Origin: JANNBN01 sp963763885
GTDB lineage: Bacteria; Actinomycetota; Acidimicrobiia; Acidimicrobiales; JANYDT01
Assembly (NCBI GenBank): GCA_963763885.1
Contig: CAVXQD010000007.1
Coordinates: forward strand, 2,167,768 to 2,231,767
DNA: 64,000 bases
Reading direction: 5' to 3'
Shown: positions 1 through 9,327 of the stretch, piece by piece
How the letters are laid out: each line of letters opens with the position of its first letter
Numbering within the stretch: the first letter of the stretch is position 1
Position numbers and translations under genes: made by a program
Notes under the pieces: model-generated
Told to the model about the DNA's origin: nothing
The model's input: only the letters and a program-made list of their open reading frames with translations
The model's database searches: none

Positions 1-776
1 CGTCGCGCCTTCTGCAGCGCGCTGATGTTGTGGTGCACGATGCGTTGGTCGACGACGCAGTGTTGTCTCTCGCTCGACCTGGCGCAGAGTTGATCGACGT
101 AGGCAAGCGCCCTGGCGCTGCTGTGGCGCAGGAGACCATCAACGCACTGCTGGTTGTGCTTGGGGCAGACCCGGAAACAGTGGTGGTTCGGCTGAAAGGC
201 GGCGATCCTCTGGTGTTCGGCCGCGGCGGCGAGGAGGCTTACGCGCTGGCGCAGGCCGGTATTGCGTGTGAAATCGTGCCAGGTGTCAGCTCTGCGTTCG
301 CAGCCCCCGCTGCCGCGGGAATCCCCGTCACGCATAGAGGCGTGTCCGCAGCTGTCACGGTTGTCACTGGCCATCGGCGTGACGGAGAGATCCCCGTGAA
401 CTGGTCATCCCTGGCGGGAATTGACTCAACGATTGTGGTGCTGATGGGCATGTCCGAACGCAAGACCATCATGGACGGATTGCGCCTCGGTGGGCTAGCT
501 GCTGACACGCCGGTAGCCATCGTCCAGCTGGCCACACGTGCGGATCAACACGTGTGGCGCGGGCGGCTGAACGAACTCCATCTCTTGCCAGGGAAGGCGC
601 CGGCCACCATCGTGATCGGAGCCGTCGCGGCGATGGACCTGTCAGCGATCGATTTGTCAGCCGTGGATTTGTCGGCGACGGTGCCTGCCGACATCCGCTC
701 AGCCGACGCAAACGTGGAAAAAGGTCAGCGCGCTGACCAAATAGCGTGGTTGACCGCGTTCTCCAAGAGTTCCTGA
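1..776 (+). CDS. cobA: Uroporphyrinogen-III C-methyltransferase (SUMT), 5' end outside the window
   Basis: This enzyme transfers two SAM methyl groups to uroporphyrinogen III, giving precorrin-2 for the siroheme and cobalamin branches. The frame is open from base 3 and reads SRLLQRADVVVHDALV, so the true start lies upstream and the internal GTG at 30 is not the start. Family motifs are clear: RLKGGDPLVFGRGGEEA (SAM/substrate loop) and VPGVSSAFAAPAAAGIPVTHRG-like segments in the middle. The C-terminal tail carries a short degenerate repeat (DLSAI/DLSAV/DLSAT) not typical of the family. Its last ~50 bases overlap the 3' end of the convergent xylA. Identity is secure; whether a uroporphyrinogen-synthase domain precedes it cannot be seen. 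Confidence 0.93.
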   Translation, partial: SRLLQRADVVVHDALVDDAVLSLARPGAELIDVGKRPGAAVAQETINALLVVLGADPETVVVRLKGGDPLVFGRGGEEAYALAQAGIACEIVPGVSSAFAAPAAAGIPVTHRGVSAAVTVVTGHRRDGEIPVNWSSLAGIDSTIVVLMGMSERKTIMDGLRLGGLAADTPVAIVQLATRADQHVWRGRLNELHLLPGKAPATIVIGAVAAMDLSAIDLSAVDLSATVPADIRSADANVEKGQRADQIAWLTAFSKSS

Positions 777-2060
777 CGACCGGAGACGGGCTTCGGATCA
801 ACGTCACCGGCAAGAGCCGAATCTGCGAGCTTTGCGAGCGTGGTCTTGCCAGCCAAGATGGCCTTACCCTGACGCGAGTTCCAACCGGCGTAACGCGCTT
901 CCTTTGCGGCTTCCAGCACGTCGTTCTCGATCATCTGCTCTGCAACTAACAGCGACTGCGCAAGCGTGTCGATGCCACCGATGTGCCCATGGAACAGGTC
1001 TGTGCGGTCCATGCTCTGGCGACGCAGCTTGGTGTCGAAGTTGAATCCACCACCGATGAACCCACCGGCCTTGATGATCTCGTAAACAGCAAGACTCATC
1101 TCTTCGACCGAGTTGGGGAACTGGTCGGTGTCCCAGCCGTTCTGGGGGTCGCCGCGGTTGGCGTCGACGGACCCGAAGATGCCGTTCTCGATTGCGTAGC
1201 GGACCTCGTGGTGGAACGAGTGGCCAGACAGCGTGGCGTGGTTGACCTCGATGTTGACGAAGTATTCGCCGAGGAGGTCGTATCGCTCGAGGAAACCGTG
1301 GACTGTTGAGCAGTCGTAGTCGTACTGGTGCTTGGTTGGTTCTTGTGGTTTGGGTTCAAGGAAGAGCTGTCCTTTGAAGCCGATCTTGTTCTTGTGCTCA
1401 ACAACCAGATGCAAGAACCGTGCGAGTTGGTCCGCCTCTTGGCGCAGCCGAGTGTTGAGCAGTGTCTCGTATCCTTCGCGGCCGCCCCACAGAACGTAGG
1501 ACTCGCCGCCCAGGCGATGCGTCGCTTCCAGCATGTTGCGCACCTGGCCTGCGGCGTAGGTGAAGACATCTGGGTCTGGGTTGGTGGCGGCGCCAGCGGC
1601 GTAACGCGGATGGGAGAACAGGTTTGCGGTGCCCCACAGCAACTTGACTCCGGTTGCACTTCTGCTTCTTGGCGGCGCGTTCGATGAGCTTGTGCAGGTT
1701 GGCGGTGCTCTGCTTGAGCGTCTTGCCTTCTGGGGCCATGTCCACGTCGTGGAAGCAGTAGTACGGGTTGCCAAGCTTCTCGAAGAACTCAAACGCGGCG
1801 TCTTGCTTGGCAAACGCGGCTTTCATCGGGTCGGCACCAACAGCCAACCATGGTCGGTCGAACGTGCCTGCACCGAACACATCGCTGCCAGGCCAGTTGA
1901 AGCTGTGCCAGTAGCAAACAGCGATGCGAAGAATGTCTTCCATCCGACGACCCATCACCATGCGGTCCGGGTTGTACACCCGGAACCCCAGGCCGTTTCC
2001 GGGGTCTATTCCGGCTGCGGCAACTGGATGAGGAACGTCGGTGAAAAAGGTCTCTGACAT
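725..2060 (-). pseudogene. xylA: Xylose isomerase, split by a +1 frameshift
   Basis: Xylose isomerase interconverts D-xylose and D-xylulose using two divalent metals. The N-terminal part starts at ATG 2060 (MSETFFTDVPH) and carries HSFNWPGSDVFG and CFHDVDMAPEG with the catalytic His. The C-terminal part, in another frame, carries TGVKLLWGTANLF, WGGREGYETLLNT, EPKPQEPTKHQYDYD, EVNHATLSGHSFHHE and DANRGDPQNGWDTDQ, so all metal ligands are present. Removing one base near 1658 (the plus-strand A in TTGCACTT) joins the halves as AAKKQK-ATGVKLLWG, giving ~444 aa, the usual length of the longer (class II) enzymes. No other lesion is visible, so a sequencing error is as likely as a real mutation. No xylulokinase gene is nearby. 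Confidence 0.9.
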
Positions 2061-2091
2061 GTGTGTGACTCTACCGGTCGAGACGCACGGG

Positions 2092-2937
2092 TCAGGGGCG
2101 CAGGATCGGTCTCGCAAGATCAGCACGGGCCGTGTACACGCCGTCAACACCGAGTCCGCTGACATAACGCAACGACGCTTCGTCATCGGCAGTCCATGTG
2201 TAGACGGCCAGCCCATGTTCCTGCTCCCATGCAACCGCGTCGGCAGTGAGCCGGAAGGCGGTGTCGCCTGAGCCAGCTTGCAACGGTGGTTGACCAATGG
2301 GGACGGGTGCGCACCAGGCATCTCCGGTGCTGCGGGCGTTCTGCATAATTGGCACCATCGCGTCGGTGACGGTGGTTGTGGCGTCGGGGCACAACGTGTT
2401 GAACGTGTCCACGGCCGCATCGCCGGCCGAGCTCACATAAACGTCGTCCAGTCGGTCGTTGATGTGAAGCAGGCCGCACAACGCTTGCTCGCCTCCGGTT
2501 GTCTTGAACTCCAACGAGATCCGTGTGTCGGGGAACGCGTCGAAGAGGTCTTGCACCGTCGGGATGCGAACTGGGTTGCGGAGTACACGACGGTCCGGGT
2601 TGCGCCATGTGTCTCGCAGGTCGAGGGTGCGAAGCTCAGCCAACGTGGTGGTGCTGATGGACCGATTTCCGATCTGGTCGTCGTGGCCACCAACGAGTTG
2701 GCCGTCGGAGGTCACACGCACGTCGAGATCGACGAAGTCGGCCCCTGCTGCTTTTGCGCCTGCGAGCATCTCGATGCTGTTGGCCGGCCCAAACCAGTCG
2801 CCGCTGGCATGGGCGATGATCAGTGTTCGTTCGGAACGGAACCGGCTGGGCGGGCAGCTTGCGGCCGATGGAACTTCAGTGGTGCTGCACGCAGCAAGGA
2901 GGAGCGCACAGAGCGGGACCAGTCTCCTTATGACCAT
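2092..2937 (-). CDS. Glycerophosphodiester phosphodiesterase-family lipoprotein
   Basis: Likely cleaves glycerophosphodiesters into glycerol-3-phosphate and an alcohol outside the membrane. It begins with a lipoprotein signal (MVIRRLVPLCALLLAAC, cysteine ~17). The GDPD barrel follows: AHASGDWFGPANSIEM sits where HRG...PENT is usual, then DFVDLDVRVTSDGQLVGGHD matches the E/D-x-D...DG...HD block, and a C-terminal YTWTADDEASLRYVSGLGVDGVYT segment is typical. The HRG arginine and the PENT motif are altered, so activity could differ. ATG 2937 was chosen because it starts directly at the signal peptide; it overlaps the end of the upstream J-domain gene by 10 bases. Confidence 0.83.
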   Translation of the reverse strand: MVIRRLVPLCALLLAACSTTEVPSAASCPPSRFRSERTLIIAHASGDWFGPANSIEMLAGAKAAGADFVDLDVRVTSDGQLVGGHDDQIGNRSISTTTLAELRTLDLRDTWRNPDRRVLRNPVRIPTVQDLFDAFPDTRISLEFKTTGGEQALCGLLHINDRLDDVYVSSAGDAAVDTFNTLCPDATTTVTDAMVPIMQNARSTGDAWCAPVPIGQPPLQAGSGDTAFRLTADAVAWEQEHGLAVYTWTADDEASLRYVSGLGVDGVYTARADLARPILRP

Positions 2938-3474
2938 CGTGTGACCAGTTGGTGTGCATACAGTTCGGCGATTTGCGCAGTGGTGGGGAGTTCGTGCTTG
3001 GCCGTGTCCAGCACCTCGGTCGTGAGGAATGCCTCCACCCAATCGTTGCGTCCTTGAAAGCTGATGACCAGTGAAAGCGTGTCGCCAAGTTTGGTGCGCA
3101 GCAGAACTTCGATCAGCTCGCCTTCACGGTCGAGGTACGTGATGGAACCAAGCGCGTATCCCACTTCAAGCATCCGGACAAAAGCTTCTTCGTGTGAGCA
3201 CCGCAACGCGATGGTGTCAGCGTCAACCAGCCACACGGGTCCGCTGGGTTCGTCCGTAACGGACGTTGCAGGTTGCGTGGATTGCGGACTCGGCAAGTCC
3301 GATTGCTGTCCGGTAGGCGGCAAGCAACGCAAGCGTTGGTTCCGCGCCGGCGTCACCCACAACGTCGGGATGAGTTGCGCTCACCAGCTTGCGAAACGCA
3401 GCGCGTACGGCTTCTGCATCTGCACTGGCGCCCAGTCCGAGCAATCGAAACGCTGCGGCGGGGTCTTCGGTCAT
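2928..3474 (-). pseudogene. J-domain (DnaJ-like) protein, probably frameshifted
   Basis: The N-terminal half, from ATG 3474 (MTEDPAAAFRLLGLGASADA), is a J domain with its hallmark HPD in SATHPDVVGDAG; this motif stimulates Hsp70 ATPase. That frame ends soon after LAESA. The neighbouring +1 frame continues with DEPSGPVWLVDADTIALRC and VEAFLTTEVLDTAKHELPT up to 2928, conserved-looking sequence with no obvious start. Dropping one base near 3285 would join the two into a ~180-residue protein. The alternative is two overlapping genes, the second starting at an internal TTG or GTG. I do not recognise the C-terminal domain. Neither dnaK nor grpE is nearby. Confidence 0.55.
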
Positions 3475-3535
3475 TGGACTGTTTTGGGTCGGTGGTTGGG
3501 TGCGGTGGGTTGGTTGCGGTGGTTGGTTGCTGTGC

Positions 3536-4220
3536 TCAGCCGAGCGGTTCGCCGTCGAAGCGGTCGATGGTGGTGAACGACGCAACGGGTTTGCGAGTGA
3601 GCCTGGTGTTTTGGTGCACGGGGTGGCCCACAAAAACCATTGCCGCAATGCCAAACGCGTCAGGGATGGAAAGCAGCTGACGGGCTTTTTCTTGTCGGCG
3701 AATCAAGAACGTTGTGACCACTCCGCCAAGACCTTCGGCGCGTGCCGCAAGCAGCAAGTTCCACACGAATGGATAGATGGACGCCCCTGCCGCCAGCTTG
3801 GTGCGTGGTGAATCGGCGTCGACTGCGGCAATCACGCGAAGGTCGGCGCAGACCACAAGCATCGCCACGCCGTCACTCAGGTTGTCCAGCAACGGCAGGG
3901 GAGCAACACGTTCGCGCAGCGTTTCGAGCGACAACCCGTCGGGGATGCCCGTCCATGTACCCGTGGCGTCGGTGGCGAATGGTCGGTGCCCGGCAGCAGT
4001 GATGCCGGCATACTCGCGCCAGCCGATGACAGCCATGTCACGCAACGCCGCACGCGTCTGCAGCATCGCGTACCCAGATCACATGCCAGCCCTGCTTGTT
4101 CCCCCCGCTCGGTGCGAAGCGGGCTGTTTCGAGGACCGCCGACACCTGCTCCGGCGTCACCGCCTCGTCGGTAAAGGCCCGCACCGAGCCAGTTGTCCGA
4201 AGGCCTTCGCGCAGTTCCAT
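3536..4220 (-). pseudogene. Nitroreductase-family flavoprotein, split by a +1 frameshift
   Basis: FMN-dependent NAD(P)H nitroreductase family. From ATG 4220 the protein reads MELREGLRTTGSVRAFTDEAVTPEQ then TARFAPSGGNKQGWH, the canonical N-terminal FMN-binding segment. The frame breaks after VIWVRDA. The +1 frame resumes with QTRAALRDMAVIGWREYAG and runs through LLLAARAEGLGG to FVGHPVHQNTRLTRKPV, the usual nitroreductase C-terminus. Removing one base near 4060 restores ~227 aa, normal for the family. The substrate cannot be told. Nothing else is damaged, so this may be a sequencing error. Confidence 0.85.
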
Positions 4221-4236
4221 GCTGCGCCAGGTTAGG

Positions 4237-4350
4237 CCCCACATACGCGCAACTCGCCCCCCACATACGCGCAACTCGACCAAAACGCGCGCTCCTGCTG
4301 ACCGAAAGCGCCAAGTTGTGAGTGTTGAGTGGCCGAGTTGCGCGTATCTC
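4237..4350. repeat. Intergenic repeat element, copy A (CCACATACGCGCAACTCG)
   Basis: Two direct copies of CCACATACGCGCAACTCG lie at 4239-4256 and 4261-4278. A partial reverse-complement copy (CGAGTTGCGCGTAT) lies at 4334-4347, and a GCCAAGTTGTGA block lies between. The same arrangement recurs at about 54.18-54.29 kb. The element fills the gap between the nitroreductase start and the chelatase-like gene. The inverted arms could form a long imperfect hairpin. Function unknown; REP-like element or regulatory site are both possible. Confidence 0.6.
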
Positions 4351-4406
4351 GGGTCTGGTCAGGCTCGAATCCCTGCAGAATTCGACATGACGATAGGGTG
4401 CCCTTC

Positions 4407-5829
4407 ATGAGCAACGGCCCTCACCCCACCGCGTCCACCATCGGCGAACTCCGAGCCTCGGGTTGGGTTTCGGTGCCGGTAAAGGAAGAGTTGCGGCGTA
4501 ACGCCATGACCCGCATCGCTGCGGGCCAGCAGCTTTTCCCAAACATGCACGGTTACGAAGAGACCGTGGTCCCGCAGGTGGAGAACGCGCTACTCGCCGG
4601 CCACGACCTGATCTTCCTCGGCGAACGTGGCCAGGGAAAGACCCGCATGATCCGTTCGCTTGGTAGATCTGCTGGACGAATGGATGCCGGTCATTGCCGG
4701 TTCCGAGATCCAGGACGATCCGTACCAGCCAGTCAGCCGCCACGCCAAAGACCTCTTTACTGAGAAGGGTGACGACACACCAGTTGCGTGGGTGCACCGT
4801 TCGGACCGTTTCGGCGAGAAGTTGGCAACGCCCGATACGTCTATCGCCGATCTCATCGGCGAAGTCGACCCCATCAAGGTGGCAGAGGGCCGGTACCTCT
4901 CAGACGAACTCACGTTGCACTACGGCTTGGTGCCACGTACCAACCGCGGCATCTTTGCCATCAACGAGCTTCCAGACCTTGCCGAGCGCATTCAAGTTGG
5001 TCTACTCAACGTGTTGGAAGAACGAGACGTACAGATCCGCGGGTACAAGATCCGCTTGCCTCTCGACGTGATGCTGGTCGCGTCGGCCAACCCCGAGGAC
5101 TACACAAACCGTGGGCGCATCATCACCCCGCTGAAGGACCGCTTTGGTGCGCAGATTCGCACCCACTATCCGCTGGACATCGAGACCGAGCTGGCAGTTG
5201 TTCACCAGGAAGCCCGTCCAGTCACGGTGCCAACCGGGATGAGCGTCACGGTCCCAGACTTCATGGCCGAAGTCGTTGCCACGTTCTCGCAACTCGCTCG
5301 GCAAAGCCCGCAGGTAAGTCAGCGCTCCGGCGTATCGGTCCGGTTGTCCGTGGCCAACTTCGAAACCCTTGTGGCAGCGTCTCTGCGGCGTGCCTTGAAG
5401 GGCAAAGAAAACGAAGCTGTGCCACGCGTCAGCGATCTGGACTCCCTCGCTGCTTCAACACAGGGCAAGGTTGAGATCGAAACCATCGACGAGCGCGAGG
5501 GCAACGTCATCGACCGGCTCCTCAAAGCAAGCGTGCTTACGGTATTCAAGGACCGTTGCAAGATCGACGAACTGCGCACTGCCATCCAAGGCTTCGATGG
5601 CGGCATGGTGGTCCACACCGGTGACGACATCGCAGCCAACGACGTGGTTGCGGTCCTGGCCAACCCAGAAGCCGACGGTTTGCGTGACGCGGTGTATCGA
5701 TTGGTCGGCGCCGATGCATCCATCCCCGTCAAAGCCAGCGCCATCGAGTTCCTGCTGGAAGGCCTCCATCTTTCCAAGCGTCTCAACAAGGACGCCGCTG
5801 GCTCCAAGGCCACCTATCGGGCTCGGTAA
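4407..5829 (+). pseudogene. MoxR/Mg-chelatase ChlI-type AAA+ ATPase, frame-broken near 4660
   Basis: AAA+ ATPase of the ChlI/MoxR kind, which usually works with a VWA partner to remodel or metallate target proteins. ATG 4407 starts MSNGPHPTASTIGELRASG. Walker A is GERGQGKT at about residues 73-80. After one extra T at 4660/4661 the frame changes and continues LVDLLDEWMPVIAGSEIQ, then GIFAINELPDLAERIQVGLL (Walker B/sensor region) and VASANPEDYTNRGRIITPLKDRFGAQI (sensor 1 and arginine region). Without the extra base the product is ~473 aa. It heads a plus-strand cluster with two GTPases and the VWA protein at 9.3 kb, its probable partner. Confidence 0.85.
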
Positions 5830-5913
5830 TCACCTCGCTTCTTGGGTGGGACTCCCCGCGTCACGACGCGTTCCCGTCTGGCGGGGAATCGCGTGGCAGT
5901 ACAGTCGCCTTCC

Positions 5914-7656
5914 ATGGGGACCACGGGCGCCACGGCCACCAATGATCAGCTCACGCAGGATGTTCGTCAACTCAGGGCTCACCTGACCGATCTGCGGTTC
6001 CCTTTCGATGCGGCTGGCGCCGATGCGGCGGGTCGAGACGCTGCTGCAATCGTCCGCCAACTCGACGACCATGTGTTGCCCCGGCTGGAGAATCTCGACG
6101 CACCTGCGCTTGTCGTCGTCGGCGGATCCACCGGTTCTGGCAAGTCGCTCTTGGTGAGCAGCATCGTTGGGGAAGTGGTGTCAGCCTCCGGTGTGATCCG
6201 TCCAACCACGCGTTCGCCGGTGTTGGTGCATCATCACGATGACGAGGCCTGGTTCGGTGAGCAGCGCATCCTGCCCGGTCTTGCGCGTGTCCGCGACCAT
6301 CGTATGGACGCTGACGGCTCGGCCGATGACCCGCGCCGAGAGTTGCGTTTGGTCGCCTCAGACACACTCCCGGCTGGCATTGCACTACTTGATGCGCCAG
6401 ACATCGATTCTGTCGACGCCGTGAACCGCGAACTCGCAGCGCAGCTTCTCGCTGCCGCAGACGTGTGGGTGTTCGTCACAACAGCGGCCCGTTACGCAGA
6501 CGCGGTTCCGTGGGGCTTCCTCGAATCGGCCAGAGACCGTGGAGCGCCGCTTGTGCTGGTGCTCAACCGTGTGCCGCCGGGTGCCACAGAAGAGGTCACC
6601 GCCGACCTCCAGCGCCTCTTGCAGCGCAACGGGCTGGACGGCACCCCTGTGTTCACGGTCGTCGAACAGCCACTCCGAGCTGATCATCTCCTTGGTGAGG
6701 CTGTCGATCCACTTCGTGCGTGGCTGCAAGAACTGGGCACGGACAACGAGCGCCGAGTGGAGACCATCAGACGTTCGTTGCGCGGGGTTTTTGTGGACGT
6801 GAGTCGTCGGTGCGAAGCGGTCGCCGATGCAGCAGATGCACAACAGGTCCTTGGCGACACCCTGCAACGTGTTGCCGAGGACAACTACGCCGCAGCCCTA
6901 GAATCGGTTCGCCACGAAATCGCTGACGGAACCATCATCCGGGGCGAGGTCCTTGCTCGTTGGGAAGAGTTCATCGGCACCGGCGAGCTGTTACGTCAGC
7001 TGCGAACAGGCGTTGGCCGCCTCCGGTCACGGATTGCTGGCGCCATCACCGGCAGGCCGGTGTCGCAAGAGCAACTCAACGTGGCCGTCGAGAACGTGCT
7101 GGAACGGCTTGTCATTTCGCAAGCAGACACCGCAGCGGCCAACACGCTCACGGAATGGAAAGCGATGCCGATCGGTGCGACTATGCCGATCGGCGGACCA
7201 AACGCATTGGGTCGAGCATCTGCTGAACTTGCACCGCAAACCGCCACAACGCTGCGTGACTGGCAGGCGGGTCTCATCGAAATCGTGCGAGAAAAAGGTG
7301 CGGGACGTCGCACTACTGCGCGTGTGATGTCGCTTGGCGTCAACGGGGTCTCGGCGGTGCTGATGATGCTCGTCTTCTCTCACACAGGTGGCCTGACCGG
7401 CGGCGAGGTAGCAATCGCTGGTGGAGCGTCTGCGGTGGGACATGCGTTGCTAGAGGCGCTGCTGGGCGACGAAAACCTTCGGCGTCTTGCGGGCGATGCG
7501 CGTCAAGACCTGATGCAGCGCGTTGCAGCGCTCTACGACGATGAACGCCGTCGTTTCGAAGCTGTCTTGCGAGGTGCTGGGGTGCCGCCGTCCGGCGGCG
7601 ACCCGTTGCGAACGTCAGCTGAAGCCATTTCCGGCGGAATGAGCGCAAAGCAATGA
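5914..7656 (+). CDS. P-loop GTPase/ATPase, dynamin- or HSR1-like, first of a pair
   Basis: Large P-loop NTPase. Walker A GGSTGSGKS is at residues 70-78 from ATG 5914, followed by a switch-I-like RPTTRSPVLVHH segment and LLDAPDID as the G3 position. LVLNRVPPGA sits where the G4 N-K-x-D motif is expected but lacks the Asp. The C-terminal half is helical, with a hydrophobic stretch VSAVLMMLVFSHTGGLTGGE. The frame is also open further upstream (GTG 5842), but ATG 5914 places a normal N-terminus before the DUF-like helix. Its stop overlaps the next start by 4 nt. Such tandem GTPases occur in actinobacteria; their role is not established. Confidence 0.8.
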   Translation: MGTTGATATNDQLTQDVRQLRAHLTDLRFPFDAAGADAAGRDAAAIVRQLDDHVLPRLENLDAPALVVVGGSTGSGKSLLVSSIVGEVVSASGVIRPTTRSPVLVHHHDDEAWFGEQRILPGLARVRDHRMDADGSADDPRRELRLVASDTLPAGIALLDAPDIDSVDAVNRELAAQLLAAADVWVFVTTAARYADAVPWGFLESARDRGAPLVLVLNRVPPGATEEVTADLQRLLQRNGLDGTPVFTVVEQPLRADHLLGEAVDPLRAWLQELGTDNERRVETIRRSLRGVFVDVSRRCEAVADAADAQQVLGDTLQRVAEDNYAAALESVRHEIADGTIIRGEVLARWEEFIGTGELLRQLRTGVGRLRSRIAGAITGRPVSQEQLNVAVENVLERLVISQADTAAANTLTEWKAMPIGATMPIGGPNALGRASAELAPQTATTLRDWQAGLIEIVREKGAGRRTTARVMSLGVNGVSAVLMMLVFSHTGGLTGGEVAIAGGASAVGHALLEALLGDENLRRLAGDARQDLMQRVAALYDDERRRFEAVLRGAGVPPSGGDPLRTSAEAISGGMSAKQ

Positions 7657-9275
7657 GCCCTACAGCAGCGGCCGACCGTCTCCACGTACGCCTCGACGCC
7701 CTCAACGAGATTGTCACCCTCGACTCCGAACGGCTGCCAGCAGAACTCCGTGAACGAGCCAGGACCACTGCGGCCAACGCCACCGGTCGGCTGGGCCACG
7801 GCACCGCACACACGGTGGTGGCACTGGCAGGGGCCACCGGAAGCGGCAAGAGCTCTCTGTTCAACGCCATCACGGGTCAAACCCTGGCGCAGACGGGCGT
7901 GACGCGGCCGACCACGTCCACTGCGCGTGCTGCCGTCTTTGGGCCTGACGCAGGACCATTGCTGGAATGGCTGGATGTGCGGACCAGCGATCGCCTGGAT
8001 GACCTAACGCTTGATGGGCTGGTCTTGCTGGATCTTCCGGACCATGACTCAACTGCGGCCTCCCACCGCGCCGAGGTGGAACGTTTGGTGCAGGTGGTTG
8101 ATGTTCTGTGCTGGGTGGTTGACCCGCAGAAGTACGCCGACGCCGCATTGCACGAAGGTTTCCTTGAGCGTTTTCGCGGCCACGGCGCCGTCACGCTCGT
8201 GCTGCTCAACCAGGCCGATCGTCTGCATGCAGATGATGTTCGCCGCTGCCTTGCTCATCTTGGCGAACTGCTCACTGATGACGGCATGGTCGGTGTGCGC
8301 ACCATGGCTGTGTCTGCAACAACGGGCTTAGGAATTGCCGACGTTCGCCGAGAGTTGGCTGCCCGCGTTGCGGAGCGACGCGCGCTGGTCAGCCGCCTTG
8401 ACGCCGATCTTGACTGGTTGGCTGGAGACCTCAGCGTTTCTGTTGGAGAAGCCAACCCTGCACCGGTTGGGGCAGCTGACCGTGATCGTCTGGCTCGCGC
8501 AGCAGCAACCGTCGCGGGCGTGGACACGGTTGCTGATGCGGTAGCTGCCGCGTATCGGCAACGGGCATCGCTGGCTGTTGGATGGCCCGTCACGAGGTGG
8601 GCCACCCGGCTCCGAGCCGACCCGCTTCGTCGTCTTGGTTTGGGTCGCCGACCCGCTTCGTCGAACAAGAGCAACCCAGCGCACCTCGACGAGGCACTGA
8701 CCATTCCGCGGTCGTCATTGCCGGCCCCGTCAACCATCTCGGTGGGAGCCCTTGCCAGCGCAGGCCGTGATCTTGTCGCCGACACCGCAGCGCAACTCCC
8801 TGAGCACTGGGAGCAACGCCTCCGCAACACGGTGGAACCTGCCATGGCAACCCTCCCCGACCGCCTTGATCGGGGGATTGGTTCGCAACCAATGCCGTTG
8901 GAACGCCCGCGCTGGTGGACACTGTTCGGAACGTTGCAGCGTCTGTTGACGCTGCTGATGGTGGTTGGTCTCGTGTGGCTTGGCGTCCTGTTTCTCCTGA
9001 AGTGGTTCCAAATCCCTGACCCACCAATGGCTCGCATCGGCCAGATTCCGTTGCCAACGGTTTTGGCAATTGGGGGAGCGGTCCTCGGCATCGTGTTCGC
9101 CGTGATCGGCCGCCGGGTTGCCGCAGTTGGTGCGCTCCGCCGTCGCGAACAGGCCCGTCAACGACTCAGCGAGGGCATTACTGCCACGGTGGATGCCGAA
9201 GTGGTTGCCCCGCTGAACGCTGAACTTGCCGCAATGCGCGCCGCGCAAGAGCGCATTCGCGTGTTCAGCCGCTAA
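7653..9275 (+). CDS. Membrane-associated Era/YfjP-like GTPase, second of the pair
   Basis: The GTPase domain has Walker A GATGSGKS (residues 60-68), switch-I TRPTTSTARAAVFG, G3 DLPDHDS and a proper G4 NQAD (VTLVLLNQADRLHADD), so guanine specificity is better supported than in its neighbour. Two transmembrane helices lie near the C-terminus (LLTLLMVVGLVWLGVLFLL and LPTVLAIGGAVLGIVFAVIG), followed by a basic coiled region. The ATG overlaps the upstream TGA by 4 nt, so the two GTPases are translationally coupled and probably act together at the membrane. Confidence 0.83.
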   Translation: MSPTAAADRLHVRLDALNEIVTLDSERLPAELRERARTTAANATGRLGHGTAHTVVALAGATGSGKSSLFNAITGQTLAQTGVTRPTTSTARAAVFGPDAGPLLEWLDVRTSDRLDDLTLDGLVLLDLPDHDSTAASHRAEVERLVQVVDVLCWVVDPQKYADAALHEGFLERFRGHGAVTLVLLNQADRLHADDVRRCLAHLGELLTDDGMVGVRTMAVSATTGLGIADVRRELAARVAERRALVSRLDADLDWLAGDLSVSVGEANPAPVGAADRDRLARAAATVAGVDTVADAVAAAYRQRASLAVGWPVTRWATRLRADPLRRLGLGRRPASSNKSNPAHLDEALTIPRSSLPAPSTISVGALASAGRDLVADTAAQLPEHWEQRLRNTVEPAMATLPDRLDRGIGSQPMPLERPRWWTLFGTLQRLLTLLMVVGLVWLGVLFLLKWFQIPDPPMARIGQIPLPTVLAIGGAVLGIVFAVIGRRVAAVGALRRREQARQRLSEGITATVDAEVVAPLNAELAAMRAAQERIRVFSR

Positions 9276-9327
9276 CACCGCGTTACCCAGATCGCACCTA
9301 GCGGGGCGAGAGGCGTAGGGTTCAGAA

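Noticed and set aside
1650..1665. Programmed ribosomal frameshift in xylA
   Set aside because: No slippery heptamer or stimulatory structure is evident, and the family is not known to use recoding.
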